A stretch of 64,000 bases of DNA from positions 75,506-139,505 of the forward strand of contig CALFXX010000159.1 of assembly GCA_937952975.1 (NCBI GenBank), in the 5' to 3' direction. The position numbers were made by a program, and so were the translations under genes. Source of the stretch: an uncultured Alcaligenaceae bacterium. GTDB taxonomy: Bacteria > Pseudomonadota > Gammaproteobacteria > Burkholderiales > Burkholderiaceae_B. Positions 25,801 through 35,009 of the stretch are shown here, one piece after another. Within the stretch, counting starts at the first letter, position 1; each line of letters opens with the position of its first letter. The notes under the pieces are model-generated. The model was not told the origin of the DNA and searched no databases. It saw only the letters and a list, made by a program, of their open reading frames with translations.

Positions 25801-26485
25801 GTTCCATCAGATCGTTAATGCGCTGACGCGCTAACTGCAGGCCTGCGTGTGTATGACCAATCAGTTGCGTTTTAAGTTGATCGACGCTTAAACACACAAT
25901 CACGCCTGCACACTGAGAAGGCGATACGTCGGCGGTCATACTATTTAATAATTTTTTCCAGCCAGCATCACAGGTCAATACATCTTGCTCAGGATCGATA
26001 TGCTGTCCGGAAATTTCGATTGCAATCGCCGTCGACAGAAAGGACAGCTGACAGGACTGTGTCGGTGTTAACGTAGGGCTCACTAAAGAGCGATCCAAGT
26101 AGCTGCCGGACGCGGCTTGTTGCAATAAGGTGCTTTTTCCAGAGCCACTCAGGCCTAAAACAAAATGCACACGATGATCGCCGAGTGGGCTTTTATCCAG
26201 ACCCTGCGTCACAGACATAAATGAACGTACTTGCGCAACCCACTCTTGATCAGGCTCTTGCGCTTGTTCTTGCTGTGGTCGGGTCCGCAATCTGCGCTGC
26301 GCCCTGAACCGAACGTAATATCGACGAGCCAAAGCCACTGTGAACCACAGCACAACAGGCACGAGCGGCCAAAGCCACATGCTGCCTGCCGGCCAGCCCA
26401 GCAAAATCTGGCATGCCCAGCCGACCGCCAACAGTACTGTTAGCAACAAAGCAATTAGTAAAAAATTTAGTATTTTTTTAAGCAT
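22847..26485 (-). CDS. tssM: T6SS inner-membrane protein TssM, copy 1 (IcmF)
   Basis: 1212 residues. Two N-terminal transmembrane segments (about 8-55) are followed by a cytoplasmic NTPase domain with Walker A GLSGSGKST (about 111-119). A third segment lies near 400, then a large periplasmic domain that meets TssJ. The region matching Walker B is degenerate: IEISGQH where the usual form is IDTAGRY. The ATG at 26485 has no obvious Shine-Dalgarno, and only a TTG extension lies upstream. It follows tssL1 after a 91-nt AT-rich gap. It is quite divergent from TssM2 at 41011, so the two are not a recent duplication. It has no LysM tail. Confidence 0.92.
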   Translation of the reverse strand: MLKKILNFLLIALLLTVLLAVGWACQILLGWPAGSMWLWPLVPVVLWFTVALARRYYVRFRAQRRLRTRPQQEQAQEPDQEWVAQVRSFMSVTQGLDKSPLGDHRVHFVLGLSGSGKSTLLQQAASGSYLDRSLVSPTLTPTQSCQLSFLSTAIAIEISGQHIDPEQDVLTCDAGWKKLLNSMTADVSPSQCAGVIVCLSVDQLKTQLIGHTHAGLQLARQRINDLMELARRRLPVYVMLTHADELDGVEQLLSHLPAELLSQPAGALLPYQSVLATGYVRRSIDELARYMPWLALRATTQGGHAGQSGLLAARDIRNLQAPLETALMSLFGSSAYHEPPLYRGLFLSGWHSQAGRMGTARSAADTELVFGPGVFEQVLGHDRAFQPLSTYENLRKKRTRLAWTGYYAAVSLTVVWLVCGYVNESTQLDALGQFKLAKISKGDNAEKYAHHILATKPQINWLNEQAENSWNFLLPFSSLSNALEDELKSNFVQIYERYQVDIINQRFFAALDSNMRDSGLYHGLAIDYMIHRISLTLAASNRESMHSLRQIDEPIASPSQVLVPELSKFHAKAVDELYLYYAAWDSVDNLHRRLSDLKTGLSNVSQRDRSLSWLFDWVVNQPSVSDVNLSDYWNPTGTPSVTKVSGAYTLAGYQAIAAFLAKVNAVQVLREIYQSKEMAFWENYNIQREVAWKNFMLQFPNGRDLLKTETDWIDLLTTFNSQASPFVRIEERLLQEFPEENRPLRPNWIASVEVLRSIRKAASNTSIIGSVASKLDTVQSSAPLLLSAQSGRAAVTSATVQTEKNLMSAGKLYGVFNQALAKAVSEAVSAPGKAATLASDFSVLGRDPTVKDSSLRDAFNAMKRLQDALGSRDQPANEPVWALLRGELVTTAAYAYLNAACTMQAEWESQVLAATQLATDDAAFYDKVMGSDGVLWPYLDKTAKPFLSQSASGYVKAASFNWVLPWDAEFLSFINRAAAEKRARDAATKKAELQAKLDETRAAARSKFIDARLAQIDSDAAKFNQTAFNVGVASFPLKANADATIQPYGAGLTLNCAKAPQRLTQLNFSTSQVFNWSATTCGDSELKIFVDNMTLVARWSGEFGFERFLRDFRDGKKTFVPADFPDQKEALVALDIKKIDVVFKISDGAVLQEAVAKYESEVAERSALVAEKLALEQAQAARTEKSLTSQINGLSSKSEKPVLPSKSVTCTL

Positions 26486-26576
26486 CAGTGCGTACGAACG
26501 CCGCAAAAACTATTTCGATGCTAGAAACTCTATCAGAATAAAGCTATAACTAGATGATTTTTTTATTAATTTTCTA

Positions 26577-27263
26577 TTAAAGCCATCTCGCTAATACCAA
26601 AGCGACGTTTAGTTGCAACAGGCTATTCAGAATAATTGCCAATAAGACCAGCAAAAGCAAAGATAAGCCAATAGGCAAATACCGACGCCAATTCCGAGGT
26701 GGCTCTGCTCGCTGAGTCGATAGCTCTGTAATACTCGGAAACGTGTGAGCGTCAGGGTGAATCAGCCCAACTTCCATCAACGCGTTATTCATCGCCTCTT
26801 GGCGACGTAACTCAAGTTCTTGAACCGAGAGGTTAAAGACATACTTACCCTTAAAACCATTGGCTAAGCACAGCGCATAGACACTCTGCGCGGGCAATGC
26901 CTCGTCCGACAAGTTATCCAGCCGGTCAAAAAACAGCTCGCCTGCAAGATTGGTTTTAAAGTATTCCATCTGCAACAACGTTTGAGACCAACCCTCAGAC
27001 ACGCCCTCCCACTGCGCATTCATGATCTGCTCATCGGCCCAAGCGCACACCGCAAAGGTCGCCTCATTAACAGCTGCAGGCGCCTGACGCGCCTCAAGGC
27101 TATAGGTTTTGACGCGCTCGATCTGTCGGCGCAACTGTGCACCCAAGGCACTTGAGCTGAGTTTACGGGCACCAAGCAGCGTCACCACTTGTGTCATAAA
27201 TTCAACGTAGGGCTGGCAAAATCGCGCCCGATCGTGATAAACCCCAAGTTCACTGGCACTCAT
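26577..27263 (-). CDS. tssL: T6SS inner-membrane protein TssL, copy 1 (DotU)
   Basis: 228 residues. The cytoplasmic DotU domain (about 15-175) includes FAVCAWADEQIM, MEYFKTNLAGELFFDRL and the GFKGKYVF motif. A single C-terminal transmembrane helix (about 195-220, YLPIGLSLLLLVLLAIIL) follows. There is no OmpA-like peptidoglycan-binding extension. The start overlaps the tssJ1 stop as ATGA. It forms the membrane complex with TssM1 and TssJ1. Confidence 0.93.
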   Translation of the reverse strand: MSASELGVYHDRARFCQPYVEFMTQVVTLLGARKLSSSALGAQLRRQIERVKTYSLEARQAPAAVNEATFAVCAWADEQIMNAQWEGVSEGWSQTLLQMEYFKTNLAGELFFDRLDNLSDEALPAQSVYALCLANGFKGKYVFNLSVQELELRRQEAMNNALMEVGLIHPDAHTFPSITELSTQRAEPPRNWRRYLPIGLSLLLLVLLAIILNSLLQLNVALVLARWL

Positions 27264-27961
27264 AATTGCAACACCTTACCGTCACTCGGATCAACCGTTG
27301 GACGCCCACCTTTCAACATATTGTTGTCTGGGTTTGGAAAAACAAAGGGGGTTGGTCCCAGTAAGCTTAACTCTTCGATCATCACCTCAGAGAGCACCAG
27401 CGACATATTCATGGCCGCTGGCGTCGCAGTGTGCGTCTTCACTAAGATACCTGATTGATCGACAAAAATGGGCACCTCAAGAATTCGGACACGCTGAGTC
27501 ACAGGCGAGTTGTAGTAGCCGGCATACACCAAAACGACTTGCGCCTCTTGACGACGCGCTAAGACGAGCGAATCGATGGCACCCGGCTGAACCACAAAAC
27601 GATCGACCGATATGATCGCGGGATCGGTCGAGGGTACCCCCGATAGCAACTGATCGAGTTCAGCGGTATTTGTCGAGAGCTTGAGTATCGCCTTGGGGTT
27701 ATTGCCCTGTATCACTGCTAACGCAACAGTGTGGGGAGTGCCGCTGACTGAGTTGAGATTTTTACTTGCATGAATATCCATGCGTAGCCCGCGAGGATCA
27801 GCCGTGTATTTAAGGTCTGCCATCGCTTCTTTGGAACTGTTACCCCCAAGCATTGAGTTGACCGAGGAGCAACCTGATAGCAGCCAAACTAACACCAACC
27901 CCTCAAATGTACCCCGACACAATCTCAACCAGGGCACTGCTCGCTGCATTGATCGAGACAT
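27260..27961 (-). CDS. tssJ: T6SS outer-membrane lipoprotein TssJ, copy 1
   Basis: 233 residues from the ATG at 27961, chosen because GAGGA lies about 7 nt upstream; an in-frame ATG at 27979 lacks this. The N-terminal lipobox LLSGC (Cys near 31) marks it as a lipoprotein. The mature part is a beta-sandwich with the TssJ-typical alternating strands (RVRILEVPIFVDQSGI). It has a longer C-terminal tail than minimal TssJ proteins. It binds the periplasmic domain of TssM. It is 36 nt downstream of tssK1 and overlaps tssL1. Confidence 0.88.
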   Translation of the reverse strand: MSRSMQRAVPWLRLCRGTFEGLVLVWLLSGCSSVNSMLGGNSSKEAMADLKYTADPRGLRMDIHASKNLNSVSGTPHTVALAVIQGNNPKAILKLSTNTAELDQLLSGVPSTDPAIISVDRFVVQPGAIDSLVLARRQEAQVVLVYAGYYNSPVTQRVRILEVPIFVDQSGILVKTHTATPAAMNMSLVLSEVMIEELSLLGPTPFVFPNPDNNMLKGGRPTVDPSDGKVLQL

Positions 27962-27997
27962 TCTCAGATCCTCATTCATTGTTTATACGCGGGGACA

Positions 27998-29323
27998 TTA
28001 TGCTCGAAAGTAAACCAACATCGCCCGCGCATTCTTGGGCAGGCCAAGCCAATGCAAACAGACTGTGCCGCTGGTGTTCGCCTCTTTCCAGATAGTATCG
28101 CTGGGGTCAATACGCCAAACCGCAGTATCGGTCGAGTCGCCCAACCCATAGGGAACCCTTTCAACTCTGGTCAGAGCGACACCAGGCAAGGCTCGACTGA
28201 CTACGGTTTCAATTCTGGTCAGAGAGGCAAGCTTAGCTGGAGACGCCTGCAGCAATTGCGTTTCGGTCACCTGCTGCAAAACCAGATAAACAGAATGCTC
28301 GCCTACACGTGTTGTAGAGGGCACCTGTGCCTCAAGCCATCCTTCGCGCAATTTAAATAGTGAAACGCTATCGGGGCCACTGCGCAATTGTTCGAGTAAC
28401 CCCACCGCAATATCCCCAACCCGATCAAAGGCAAAATACGAGTTGTCGCGATCCCAAATAGGCAAATTTGGACATTTGATACCGCCGACAGCCGACAACC
28501 TTCTACACAACACGAGCAACGACTCAAATAATCTTTCAGGTGGCAACTGCACTCGCGAGCGATGTTCAAGTTCAGCAAGCGCCTGACTGACCTCCGCGTG
28601 CACCATCCGGTCACGCAACCAATCTGGGGCTACAGGTTCGCCGTCCATTCGCCACGGACGCGTCATTTCGGCCAACCGAGCACTTCGAGCCTCAAGCACC
28701 TCAACAATCAGTCGAATTCGCTTGGCAAGTATAGAGGCTTCGTCAACGACCAGCGTCGCCGGCGAGTATTGGCTATCAAAGCTCATGACGCCAGCCTCAA
28801 CAGTGAGACGGGCCAAAGGCAATATCGTCATACCTTGCGCTGCCTGAATTTCGTCGCCCACCAGGTAACGCAACTTAAACCAAAGCCTCTCAATTTCTAA
28901 ATCCGGTGTGTCATCGAACAAGTCAGGCAATTCTTCACTATATTCAACTGTTTCAAATCGACCATCTAAACCCTTAGCGGACACCGCAGGTTCCCCAGGG
29001 CTCAGGTTGAGCATCCCCACCGCGACTGGATAAACACCATCAGAGCCTTTCAACGCACGAACATCACGGTCAGCGAGCCGGGCGTTTAGTCGAATGTCTA
29101 CCCATTGGCCATCGGGCATCAACGCTTGCAGATCACTACACGCTAAGAAGCCGGCCTCAAGCCGACTCTCAGAAAGCGACACAGATACAACGCCCCCGCC
29201 GTTTAAATGCGTATATCTCAGCAGCCTGGAGCGAGCCTCTTGCTGATAAGCGTCGCCGTACTGGAAATGCTGTGGCTGCAAAAAAATGCCCTGCCGCCAG
29301 TAAATAGGTTTAGAAAAATTCAT
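27998..29323 (-). CDS. tssK: T6SS baseplate protein TssK, copy 1
   Basis: 441-residue cytoplasmic baseplate adaptor linking the TssEFG wedge and sheath to the TssLM membrane complex. The family N-terminus is clear: IYWRQGIFLQPQHFQ at residues 7-21. The rest is the three-domain TssK fold, ending in a receptor-binding-protein-like C-terminal domain (WLGLPKNARAMLVYF). It is followed by tssJ1 and preceded by the PAAR-like gene. It differs strongly from TssK2 outside the N-terminal motif. Confidence 0.94.
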   Translation of the reverse strand: MNFSKPIYWRQGIFLQPQHFQYGDAYQQEARSRLLRYTHLNGGGVVSVSLSESRLEAGFLACSDLQALMPDGQWVDIRLNARLADRDVRALKGSDGVYPVAVGMLNLSPGEPAVSAKGLDGRFETVEYSEELPDLFDDTPDLEIERLWFKLRYLVGDEIQAAQGMTILPLARLTVEAGVMSFDSQYSPATLVVDEASILAKRIRLIVEVLEARSARLAEMTRPWRMDGEPVAPDWLRDRMVHAEVSQALAELEHRSRVQLPPERLFESLLVLCRRLSAVGGIKCPNLPIWDRDNSYFAFDRVGDIAVGLLEQLRSGPDSVSLFKLREGWLEAQVPSTTRVGEHSVYLVLQQVTETQLLQASPAKLASLTRIETVVSRALPGVALTRVERVPYGLGDSTDTAVWRIDPSDTIWKEANTSGTVCLHWLGLPKNARAMLVYFRA

Positions 29324-29358
29324 ATTGAGATGCGCCCAAAATTGAGTGAACTAACGCC

Positions 29359-29730
29359 TCAAGGCGCAAGTAATAAAAGTGTGAATTGCCCGGGTACTAA
29401 AGTCATTCCAGGGCAATTAGACAAGTTTTGCAGATTCATACTGGTCAAACGCGTTGTAGGCATCGCTTCCGACAATACGGTAAATGAACCCACTAGCGGT
29501 ATCGTAGGGCCCATACACATGCCACTGGCAACGCCTAACCCGACGTCACCTTCTGACATCATCACCCAGGATAAAAGCGTTTGGATAGGGGTGTACTCAA
29601 CTAAAATATTTGGCGCTGTCGGCAATGCCATTTCCGTTTCGGAGATATTAGGAAAAGGTATTGGGACAGGTCCGTCTAAGCAAACGTCCGGGAACCCCAT
29701 ATTCATCACCATCATATTATTTGCAAACAT
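29359..29730 (-). CDS. PAAR-like DUF4150 spike-tip protein, copy 1
   Basis: 123-residue protein. The motif PIPFPNISETEM and two later Gly/Pro-rich loops (SWVMMSEGDVGLG, GPTIPLVGSF) are characteristic of DUF4150, a PAAR-like family that caps VgrG. Its position right after vgrG1 supports this. It has no C-terminal toxin extension, so it would act as a plain tip or bind a separate effector. Confidence 0.82.
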   Translation of the reverse strand: MFANNMMVMNMGFPDVCLDGPVPIPFPNISETEMALPTAPNILVEYTPIQTLLSWVMMSEGDVGLGVASGMCMGPTIPLVGSFTVLSEAMPTTRLTSMNLQNLSNCPGMTLVPGQFTLLLLAP

Positions 29731-29775
29731 CGCGACCGTTCCCTTTTTTTCGATTTTCTTCTTGCATCGTTGAAC

Positions 29776-31395
29776 TCAACGGCTGTTTTGCTTACCGCTT
29801 GCGGCGTTCCGACCAAATTGCCCCCCAAAAGCACCCAATAGCACCGCTCCGTTGCCGTTGGAAGTTTGCATACGAATGCCGGGGGTTTGAACTGTATCGT
29901 CCATGTGCAATTCGTTGCCAAGCCGACTGACGATCCGGTTCAATGTGTTATTTGCGTTGTTCACTGTTGACGGATACAGAGAATTATTTAAAACCCCGAC
30001 AATTGCTGGCTGATCAGGATCCCCGTCCATGAATGCGAGCATGATTTCCGTTCCGCGTGACAGCGGAAAATGAATACCCGTGTCACCGGTTTGGCCTGGC
30101 CCTTGATAAGGCGCAGCCAAACGCACCCAAGCCGACCCCTTCATCGTATCGTGCGCTGCAGCGTCATACAAAAGTTGCACCTTATAGCGTCCGTATTGAT
30201 CCAGCGCTGCGGTATGCCCATCATCAGAGTCAATTTGCGCAGGTAAGTAACCAGACACCCTCGGCCGTGGAGTCTGTAAGGCAAGCCGAAAGGGCTGCTG
30301 CGCCGCAATCGCTTCAAATTCAGCAAAGTAGTAATTTTGATCTCGGGGGCGCCCATCAGGGTCAGAAGCGGACAACCCAAATCCTGCCTGAGTCCCGCGA
30401 TGGCGGACTTGAGTAATTATAAATTTGTTATTAAAGGCGTTTCGCGGATGACCTGCTACTGAGATCGTCGCCCCAACCGTCAGGTTCGATGCAAATGTCT
30501 GACCTCTAAAAACTTGAGCCTGCGTATCAAGCGCCTGTGCGCGCAGCCGCGCATAGGAATTGGCCTGAGCGTTATTGCGCAAATCGTCACCGTAGTTAAA
30601 TACTTGGCCCCATGACGGCGAGCGCACATCGCTGGTTGTCTCGACCAAATCTTGCGCATGTCGATAGTCGTAATTGAGCAAAGCGACCGTCTGTGGAATC
30701 GCCTTACGGGCTTCGCCAAACTTCGTCAAAGCGGTCGCGTACTGATCCATGCTGACACCGCCACCTGGTCGATATTTCAAATCGAGCGTGTTTGGCGGCA
30801 AAGCTGAAATATCATCAATAAAGACGATAGACTCTTGGCCTTGCGCGTCGCCTTGCTTAAAGTAATAAAAAGCACCCTCAAACTCTAGCCATCTGGTCAG
30901 AAAATCCAAATCAGTCTCGCGATATTGCATCACAAAACTGCGGCGAGTGATCGGCGTGCCTAGCTGCAGTTGGTAGTCCTGCCCGAGTTCAAGCCCCTGA
31001 CGATTCAATACCTGCTGCACAAGATCGGATAAAGCGAGTCCATTGACTGAATCAAGGTACGCCAGGTTCAAAACTGTCTGACGAAGCATTGACAAACGCG
31101 GCTCAAGGCGCATTCGGTACAGCGCTTTATCCTCGGCAATCGTATCCACCATCTCGGCGGCGGTCACGACCCCATGAAAAAAACGTAACGGTCCATTCCA
31201 TGGCTGCATGCTCAAAGCTGCCGACGTACCGACGAACTCCGACAAATCTAAATCAAAACTAGGCGACACTACATCAATGTCAAAATAGTAAAGGCCCCCC
31301 AAGCGCTCAACGCCATCGATGGCGGCAACTTGAAAATTAGTCTGCTGAGAAATAACAGGATTAAAGGCATACCAGCCTAGTGTTGAGTCGGCCAT
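29776..31395 (-). CDS. vgrG: T6SS spike protein VgrG, copy 1 (TssI)
   Basis: 539 residues. A gp27-like N-terminal part (1 to about 370) includes the conserved region SFVMQYRETDLDFLTRWLEFEGAFYYF. A gp5-like OB-fold follows, with GRYKVQLLYD, GSAWVRLAAPYQG, GIHFPLSRGTEIMLAFMDGDPDQP. The C-terminus after about residue 490 is short and lacks an effector domain, so cargo must attach through the DUF4150 tip or adaptors. It is encoded between an unknown gene and the DUF4150 gene in the main T6SS operon. Confidence 0.96.
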   Translation of the reverse strand: MADSTLGWYAFNPVISQQTNFQVAAIDGVERLGGLYYFDIDVVSPSFDLDLSEFVGTSAALSMQPWNGPLRFFHGVVTAAEMVDTIAEDKALYRMRLEPRLSMLRQTVLNLAYLDSVNGLALSDLVQQVLNRQGLELGQDYQLQLGTPITRRSFVMQYRETDLDFLTRWLEFEGAFYYFKQGDAQGQESIVFIDDISALPPNTLDLKYRPGGGVSMDQYATALTKFGEARKAIPQTVALLNYDYRHAQDLVETTSDVRSPSWGQVFNYGDDLRNNAQANSYARLRAQALDTQAQVFRGQTFASNLTVGATISVAGHPRNAFNNKFIITQVRHRGTQAGFGLSASDPDGRPRDQNYYFAEFEAIAAQQPFRLALQTPRPRVSGYLPAQIDSDDGHTAALDQYGRYKVQLLYDAAAHDTMKGSAWVRLAAPYQGPGQTGDTGIHFPLSRGTEIMLAFMDGDPDQPAIVGVLNNSLYPSTVNNANNTLNRIVSRLGNELHMDDTVQTPGIRMQTSNGNGAVLLGAFGGQFGRNAASGKQNSR

Positions 31396-31462
31396 GTTCT
31401 ATCCAATGAGAATTCTCAGGTTTGCGGTTGCAACCATCGTCAAAGCGGCAGCAGCAATACCT

Positions 31463-32257
31463 TTACGCCAATCTAACAAATTCAAGCTCCGAGATTTCGC
31501 CGCTAGGTAAGGCGCCAAACGCTAGTACGTCAGGCTCACCCTCTAGACGAATAAAATAACTTTGTTCTGGTGTGATTTTATTTTGTAAGCCCCAAGCATT
31601 AAACGCAGCCCCTTCGGTTTCAAACTTTAGACCACGCAACTCATATTCGTTGACCGACTTATCAGGCAAGCGACCGCTTAGACCTACGGCATGAAAGGTA
31701 ATGTCAGCCCCCGGGCCAGATACGCCAGCAATAAAACCCTGCAACGCCTCGGACGTCTGAGGGCGCAACTCAAGCCAAACACCTAAGCGCTCTTCGGCAT
31801 ACACCGAGAGTCGCAAGGGTAATGATGACTTGGCCGGAGCGTGAGCCCGTGCAACCGCTCGAGCGACCCACTTATCGGTCGGTCCCACTACCATCCAGTC
31901 ACCCAACACCGCGGTGCCAAACAGTTCTGCGGGCGGTTCAGCAAAGGGTGGGCCTTGCAGCAACACGACACCGTCCACTTGTCGATTCAACAAGCTTTGC
32001 AACAGCAAGCGAAACAGCGCCAACGCTCGGCGATTTTCGGGCTGGGCATACACGGTATGCGTGGTCACAAGCAAGATGACCGCAGCCTGCGCATCGGCCG
32101 CCTCTTTGGCCGATGCCAGCCACGCCTGCTTTTCTTTTTCAGGCCAATGCTGACCTTTCACATTCAGGCCATATTGTCGAGCCGCGCCTGCAATGAGTTG
32201 AGCGGCCGGATCAACCCCCTCACCCCACGCAATCACCCACGCGCACTTGTCTGCCAT
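31463..32257 (-). CDS. Unknown protein embedded in the T6SS operon between clpV and vgrG
   Basis: 264-residue protein without signal peptide or transmembrane segment. The first 130 residues read like an alpha/beta Rossmann-type domain (AAVILLVTTHTVYAQ, VDGVVLLQGPPFAEPP). The remainder is beta-rich (LGVWLELRPQ, YFIRLEGEPDVLAFGAL). I do not recognise a family. It is 9 nt downstream of the clpV stop and 67 nt before vgrG1, so it is inside the operon. Possible roles are a spike-loading adaptor, an effector or a regulator; none is shown by the sequence. Confidence 0.75.
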   Translation of the reverse strand: MADKCAWVIAWGEGVDPAAQLIAGAARQYGLNVKGQHWPEKEKQAWLASAKEAADAQAAVILLVTTHTVYAQPENRRALALFRLLLQSLLNRQVDGVVLLQGPPFAEPPAELFGTAVLGDWMVVGPTDKWVARAVARAHAPAKSSLPLRLSVYAEERLGVWLELRPQTSEALQGFIAGVSGPGADITFHAVGLSGRLPDKSVNEYELRGLKFETEGAAFNAWGLQNKITPEQSYFIRLEGEPDVLAFGALPSGEISELEFVRLA

Positions 32258-32266
32258 GTCTCGTCC

Positions 32267-34954
32267 TTAAGAAAAAGTCGCGACGAATTCGCCGGCAGCA
32301 TCAACATCCAATTTCGCCGTCGCGGGATTGGTATTTTTTGCCATGCTCTCGAGCAAGCTATTTGAAAGCAGAGGCAAGACCGTACCTTTCAGGATAAAGT
32401 CGATGTTTCGTGCGCCGGTTTCAACTTCGGTACAACGCGCTGTGATGGCGTCGCGCGCGGGCGTTGTAATTTCAAGCGCAATTTTGTTGTTTGCAGCCAT
32501 ACGGTTGATGACCTTTTTGAGCTTAAGGTCAACGATGCCGCGCAACGCATCTTTGGGTAAGGTGTAGAAAGGGATCACAGTCATACGCGCCAACAATGCA
32601 GGCTTGAAGTGATTGGACAAGATGGGACGCACTGCCGACATCACCACTGAAGGGTCAGGTCGCTCGTCGCCAGAACACAGCTCAGTGATGACATCCAGGG
32701 CTAGGTTTGACGTCAAAAATACAACCGTATTTCTGAAGTTAATTTCACGCCCTTCACCGTCAGACAAAATCCCTTTGTCAAACACCTGATAAAACAAATT
32801 GACGACATCGAGATGCGCCTTTTCAACTTCATCAAGCAGCACAACGGTGTAGGGGCGTTGACGTACCGCCTCGGTAAGCACACCGCCCTCGCCATAACCA
32901 ACGTAGCCTGGAGGCGAACCCACTAAGCGACTCACGGTGTGCTTCTCTTGAAATTCACTCATGTTGATGGTGACAATCGATTGCTCACCACCAAACATCA
33001 TGTCCGCCACCGATAACGCGGTTTCGGTTTTACCAGTACCCGAGGGGCCCGCCAGCAAAAACACACCCATTGGCTGATCTGGATCACGCAGGCCTGAACT
33101 CGCTGATTTCAACACCTCAGAGATCGCAGCGATGGCGTGACCTTGGCCTTTAATTCTGGCCTCTAAAGATTGCTCGAGCGCCAAGGCACTCGCAGCGTGG
33201 TCACGCATCATTTTGCCCAGTGGTACGCCCGTGCGGTCTGACACGACCTTGGCGATGGTATCCGGCGCCACTTCAATAAAGACGAGCTTTTCTTTGCTTT
33301 GGAGCTCCGCAAGTACAGCTTCCGCTGCGCGGATCTCTTGCTCGACTTGGTCGAGCGTGCGCGGTGTTGCAGTTTGGTCGGACGCCTCTTGCGTAGCGTC
33401 CGCCGACACAGCGGCTCCCTTCTTAAGCTGCGCGCGTTCTTGGCGCAAACTCACTACGCTGCGCGCCGCTTGCAACTCTTGGTCAAAGCGAGCTTGCAAA
33501 CCTGCCAAGGTTTCGGTGATGCTCTCTTGCTCTGCAGCAATTGCTGCTAAGCGCTCAAGATCAACACCGACACCGTTATCTTGGTCGCGTAATAAACCGA
33601 GTTTTTCGCGCTCGAGCATTTGCAACTTACGCTCGCGGTCTTCAATAAAATCTGGTTTTGATGACAGATTCACTTTGATGCGCGCGCAAGCAGTATCGAA
33701 CAAATCAATTGCTTTATCAGGCAACTGACGGCCAGTGATGTAGCGATGCGAAAGCTCTGCAGCTGCATGCAAGGCATCGTCGCGCACGATCACCTGATGC
33801 ACCTCTTCGTAACGCGATTTCAAACCACGCAAAATCTGCACCGTCATTTCGACTGAGGGCTCGTCTAGTTTCACCAACTCAAACCGACGCGCCAACGCTG
33901 GATCTTTTTCAAAGTATTTTTTGTACTCGCTCCAGGTGGTAGCGGCAATCGTTCTTAACTCGCCACGCGCAAGTGCAGGCTTTAAAAGATTAGCGGCATC
34001 GTTCGTTCCGGCAGAGCCACCGGCACCAATCAGCGTATGCGCTTCGTCGATAAACAACAAGATAGGTTTGGTCGAAGCTTTGATTTCGTTGATCACACCG
34101 CGCAAACGATTTTCGAATTCACCTTTAACACCTGCGCCAGCTTCTAGCGCCCCCATGTCCAGACCTAAAATCGTGACGTCTTTCAAAATATCGGGGACAT
34201 CACCTTCGATCACGCGGACGGCCAGGCCCTCAATGACAGCCGTTTTACCGACGCCAGGATCTCCCACACAAATAGGATTGTTTTTACGGCGTCGCGCCAG
34301 AATATCAACCATCTGGCGGATTTCAGGGTCACGCCCAAACACGGGATCAATCTTGCCAGCTCTGGCTTTGGCAGTGAAGTCTTCGCAAAATCTTTGTAAA
34401 GCACTACCCGCTTTATCACCTTGCGCAGCGGCGCCAGCACCCGAACCCGTCTCGTTACCCATTGGTCCGGATTCGCCAGCTTCACGCGAGGTTGCAGCGA
34501 CCTGCCCCAGCAGACCCATTACTTTTTCTTTGTTTAATCCATCAAGCAACTTGGTGTACGAGTCGATTCCGTAAAAAGACAAGCGCGAGACAAAGGCGGC
34601 AAATAGCGCCCCCGAACGAATACGGTTTTCAAATAATTCAACCGATGCAATCAACCAACCATCGGCAAATAACTCTGGCAAGAGCGGTGAAAACTGTGGC
34701 TTACCACCGTTGCCTGTTTTAAAGGACTCAATGGTTTGATCCAAAGCCCGCATCACACGGCCCGGGTCGATGCCAGCTTGTTTAAGTATGAGCTGAACGT
34801 CGCCCATCGGATCTTCAAGCAGGCGAGCCATCAGATGCTCTACCGTGATCTCATAATGTGTGCGGCTTAAACAAGTACCGGCAGCATTTTCTAGTGCACC
34901 ACGACAACTCGTATTCAGCCTGCTGACTAGCGGTGCGAATTCAACTACCTGCAT
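32267..34954 (-). CDS. clpV: T6SS sheath-disassembly ATPase ClpV (TssH)
   Basis: 895 residues. An N-terminal Clp-N domain (about 1-150) recognises the contracted sheath. AAA1 has Walker A GDPGVGKT (about 231-238) and Walker B LLFIDEAH (about 299). A coiled middle domain (about 440-570) is followed by AAA2 with GPSGTGKT (about 636-643) and VVLLDEVEKAH. The ATG at 34954 has AAGGAGAG at good spacing; an extension to 34981 is less likely. It is the only clpV in the island, so both platforms would share it. Confidence 0.97.
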   Translation of the reverse strand: MQVVEFAPLVSRLNTSCRGALENAAGTCLSRTHYEITVEHLMARLLEDPMGDVQLILKQAGIDPGRVMRALDQTIESFKTGNGGKPQFSPLLPELFADGWLIASVELFENRIRSGALFAAFVSRLSFYGIDSYTKLLDGLNKEKVMGLLGQVAATSREAGESGPMGNETGSGAGAAAQGDKAGSALQRFCEDFTAKARAGKIDPVFGRDPEIRQMVDILARRRKNNPICVGDPGVGKTAVIEGLAVRVIEGDVPDILKDVTILGLDMGALEAGAGVKGEFENRLRGVINEIKASTKPILLFIDEAHTLIGAGGSAGTNDAANLLKPALARGELRTIAATTWSEYKKYFEKDPALARRFELVKLDEPSVEMTVQILRGLKSRYEEVHQVIVRDDALHAAAELSHRYITGRQLPDKAIDLFDTACARIKVNLSSKPDFIEDRERKLQMLEREKLGLLRDQDNGVGVDLERLAAIAAEQESITETLAGLQARFDQELQAARSVVSLRQERAQLKKGAAVSADATQEASDQTATPRTLDQVEQEIRAAEAVLAELQSKEKLVFIEVAPDTIAKVVSDRTGVPLGKMMRDHAASALALEQSLEARIKGQGHAIAAISEVLKSASSGLRDPDQPMGVFLLAGPSGTGKTETALSVADMMFGGEQSIVTINMSEFQEKHTVSRLVGSPPGYVGYGEGGVLTEAVRQRPYTVVLLDEVEKAHLDVVNLFYQVFDKGILSDGEGREINFRNTVVFLTSNLALDVITELCSGDERPDPSVVMSAVRPILSNHFKPALLARMTVIPFYTLPKDALRGIVDLKLKKVINRMAANNKIALEITTPARDAITARCTEVETGARNIDFILKGTVLPLLSNSLLESMAKNTNPATAKLDVDAAGEFVATFS

Positions 34955-35009
34955 TGCTCTCTCCTTGATACGACTCGACAACCAGTCGATGTTTCACTGT
35001 TCGTCTGGA

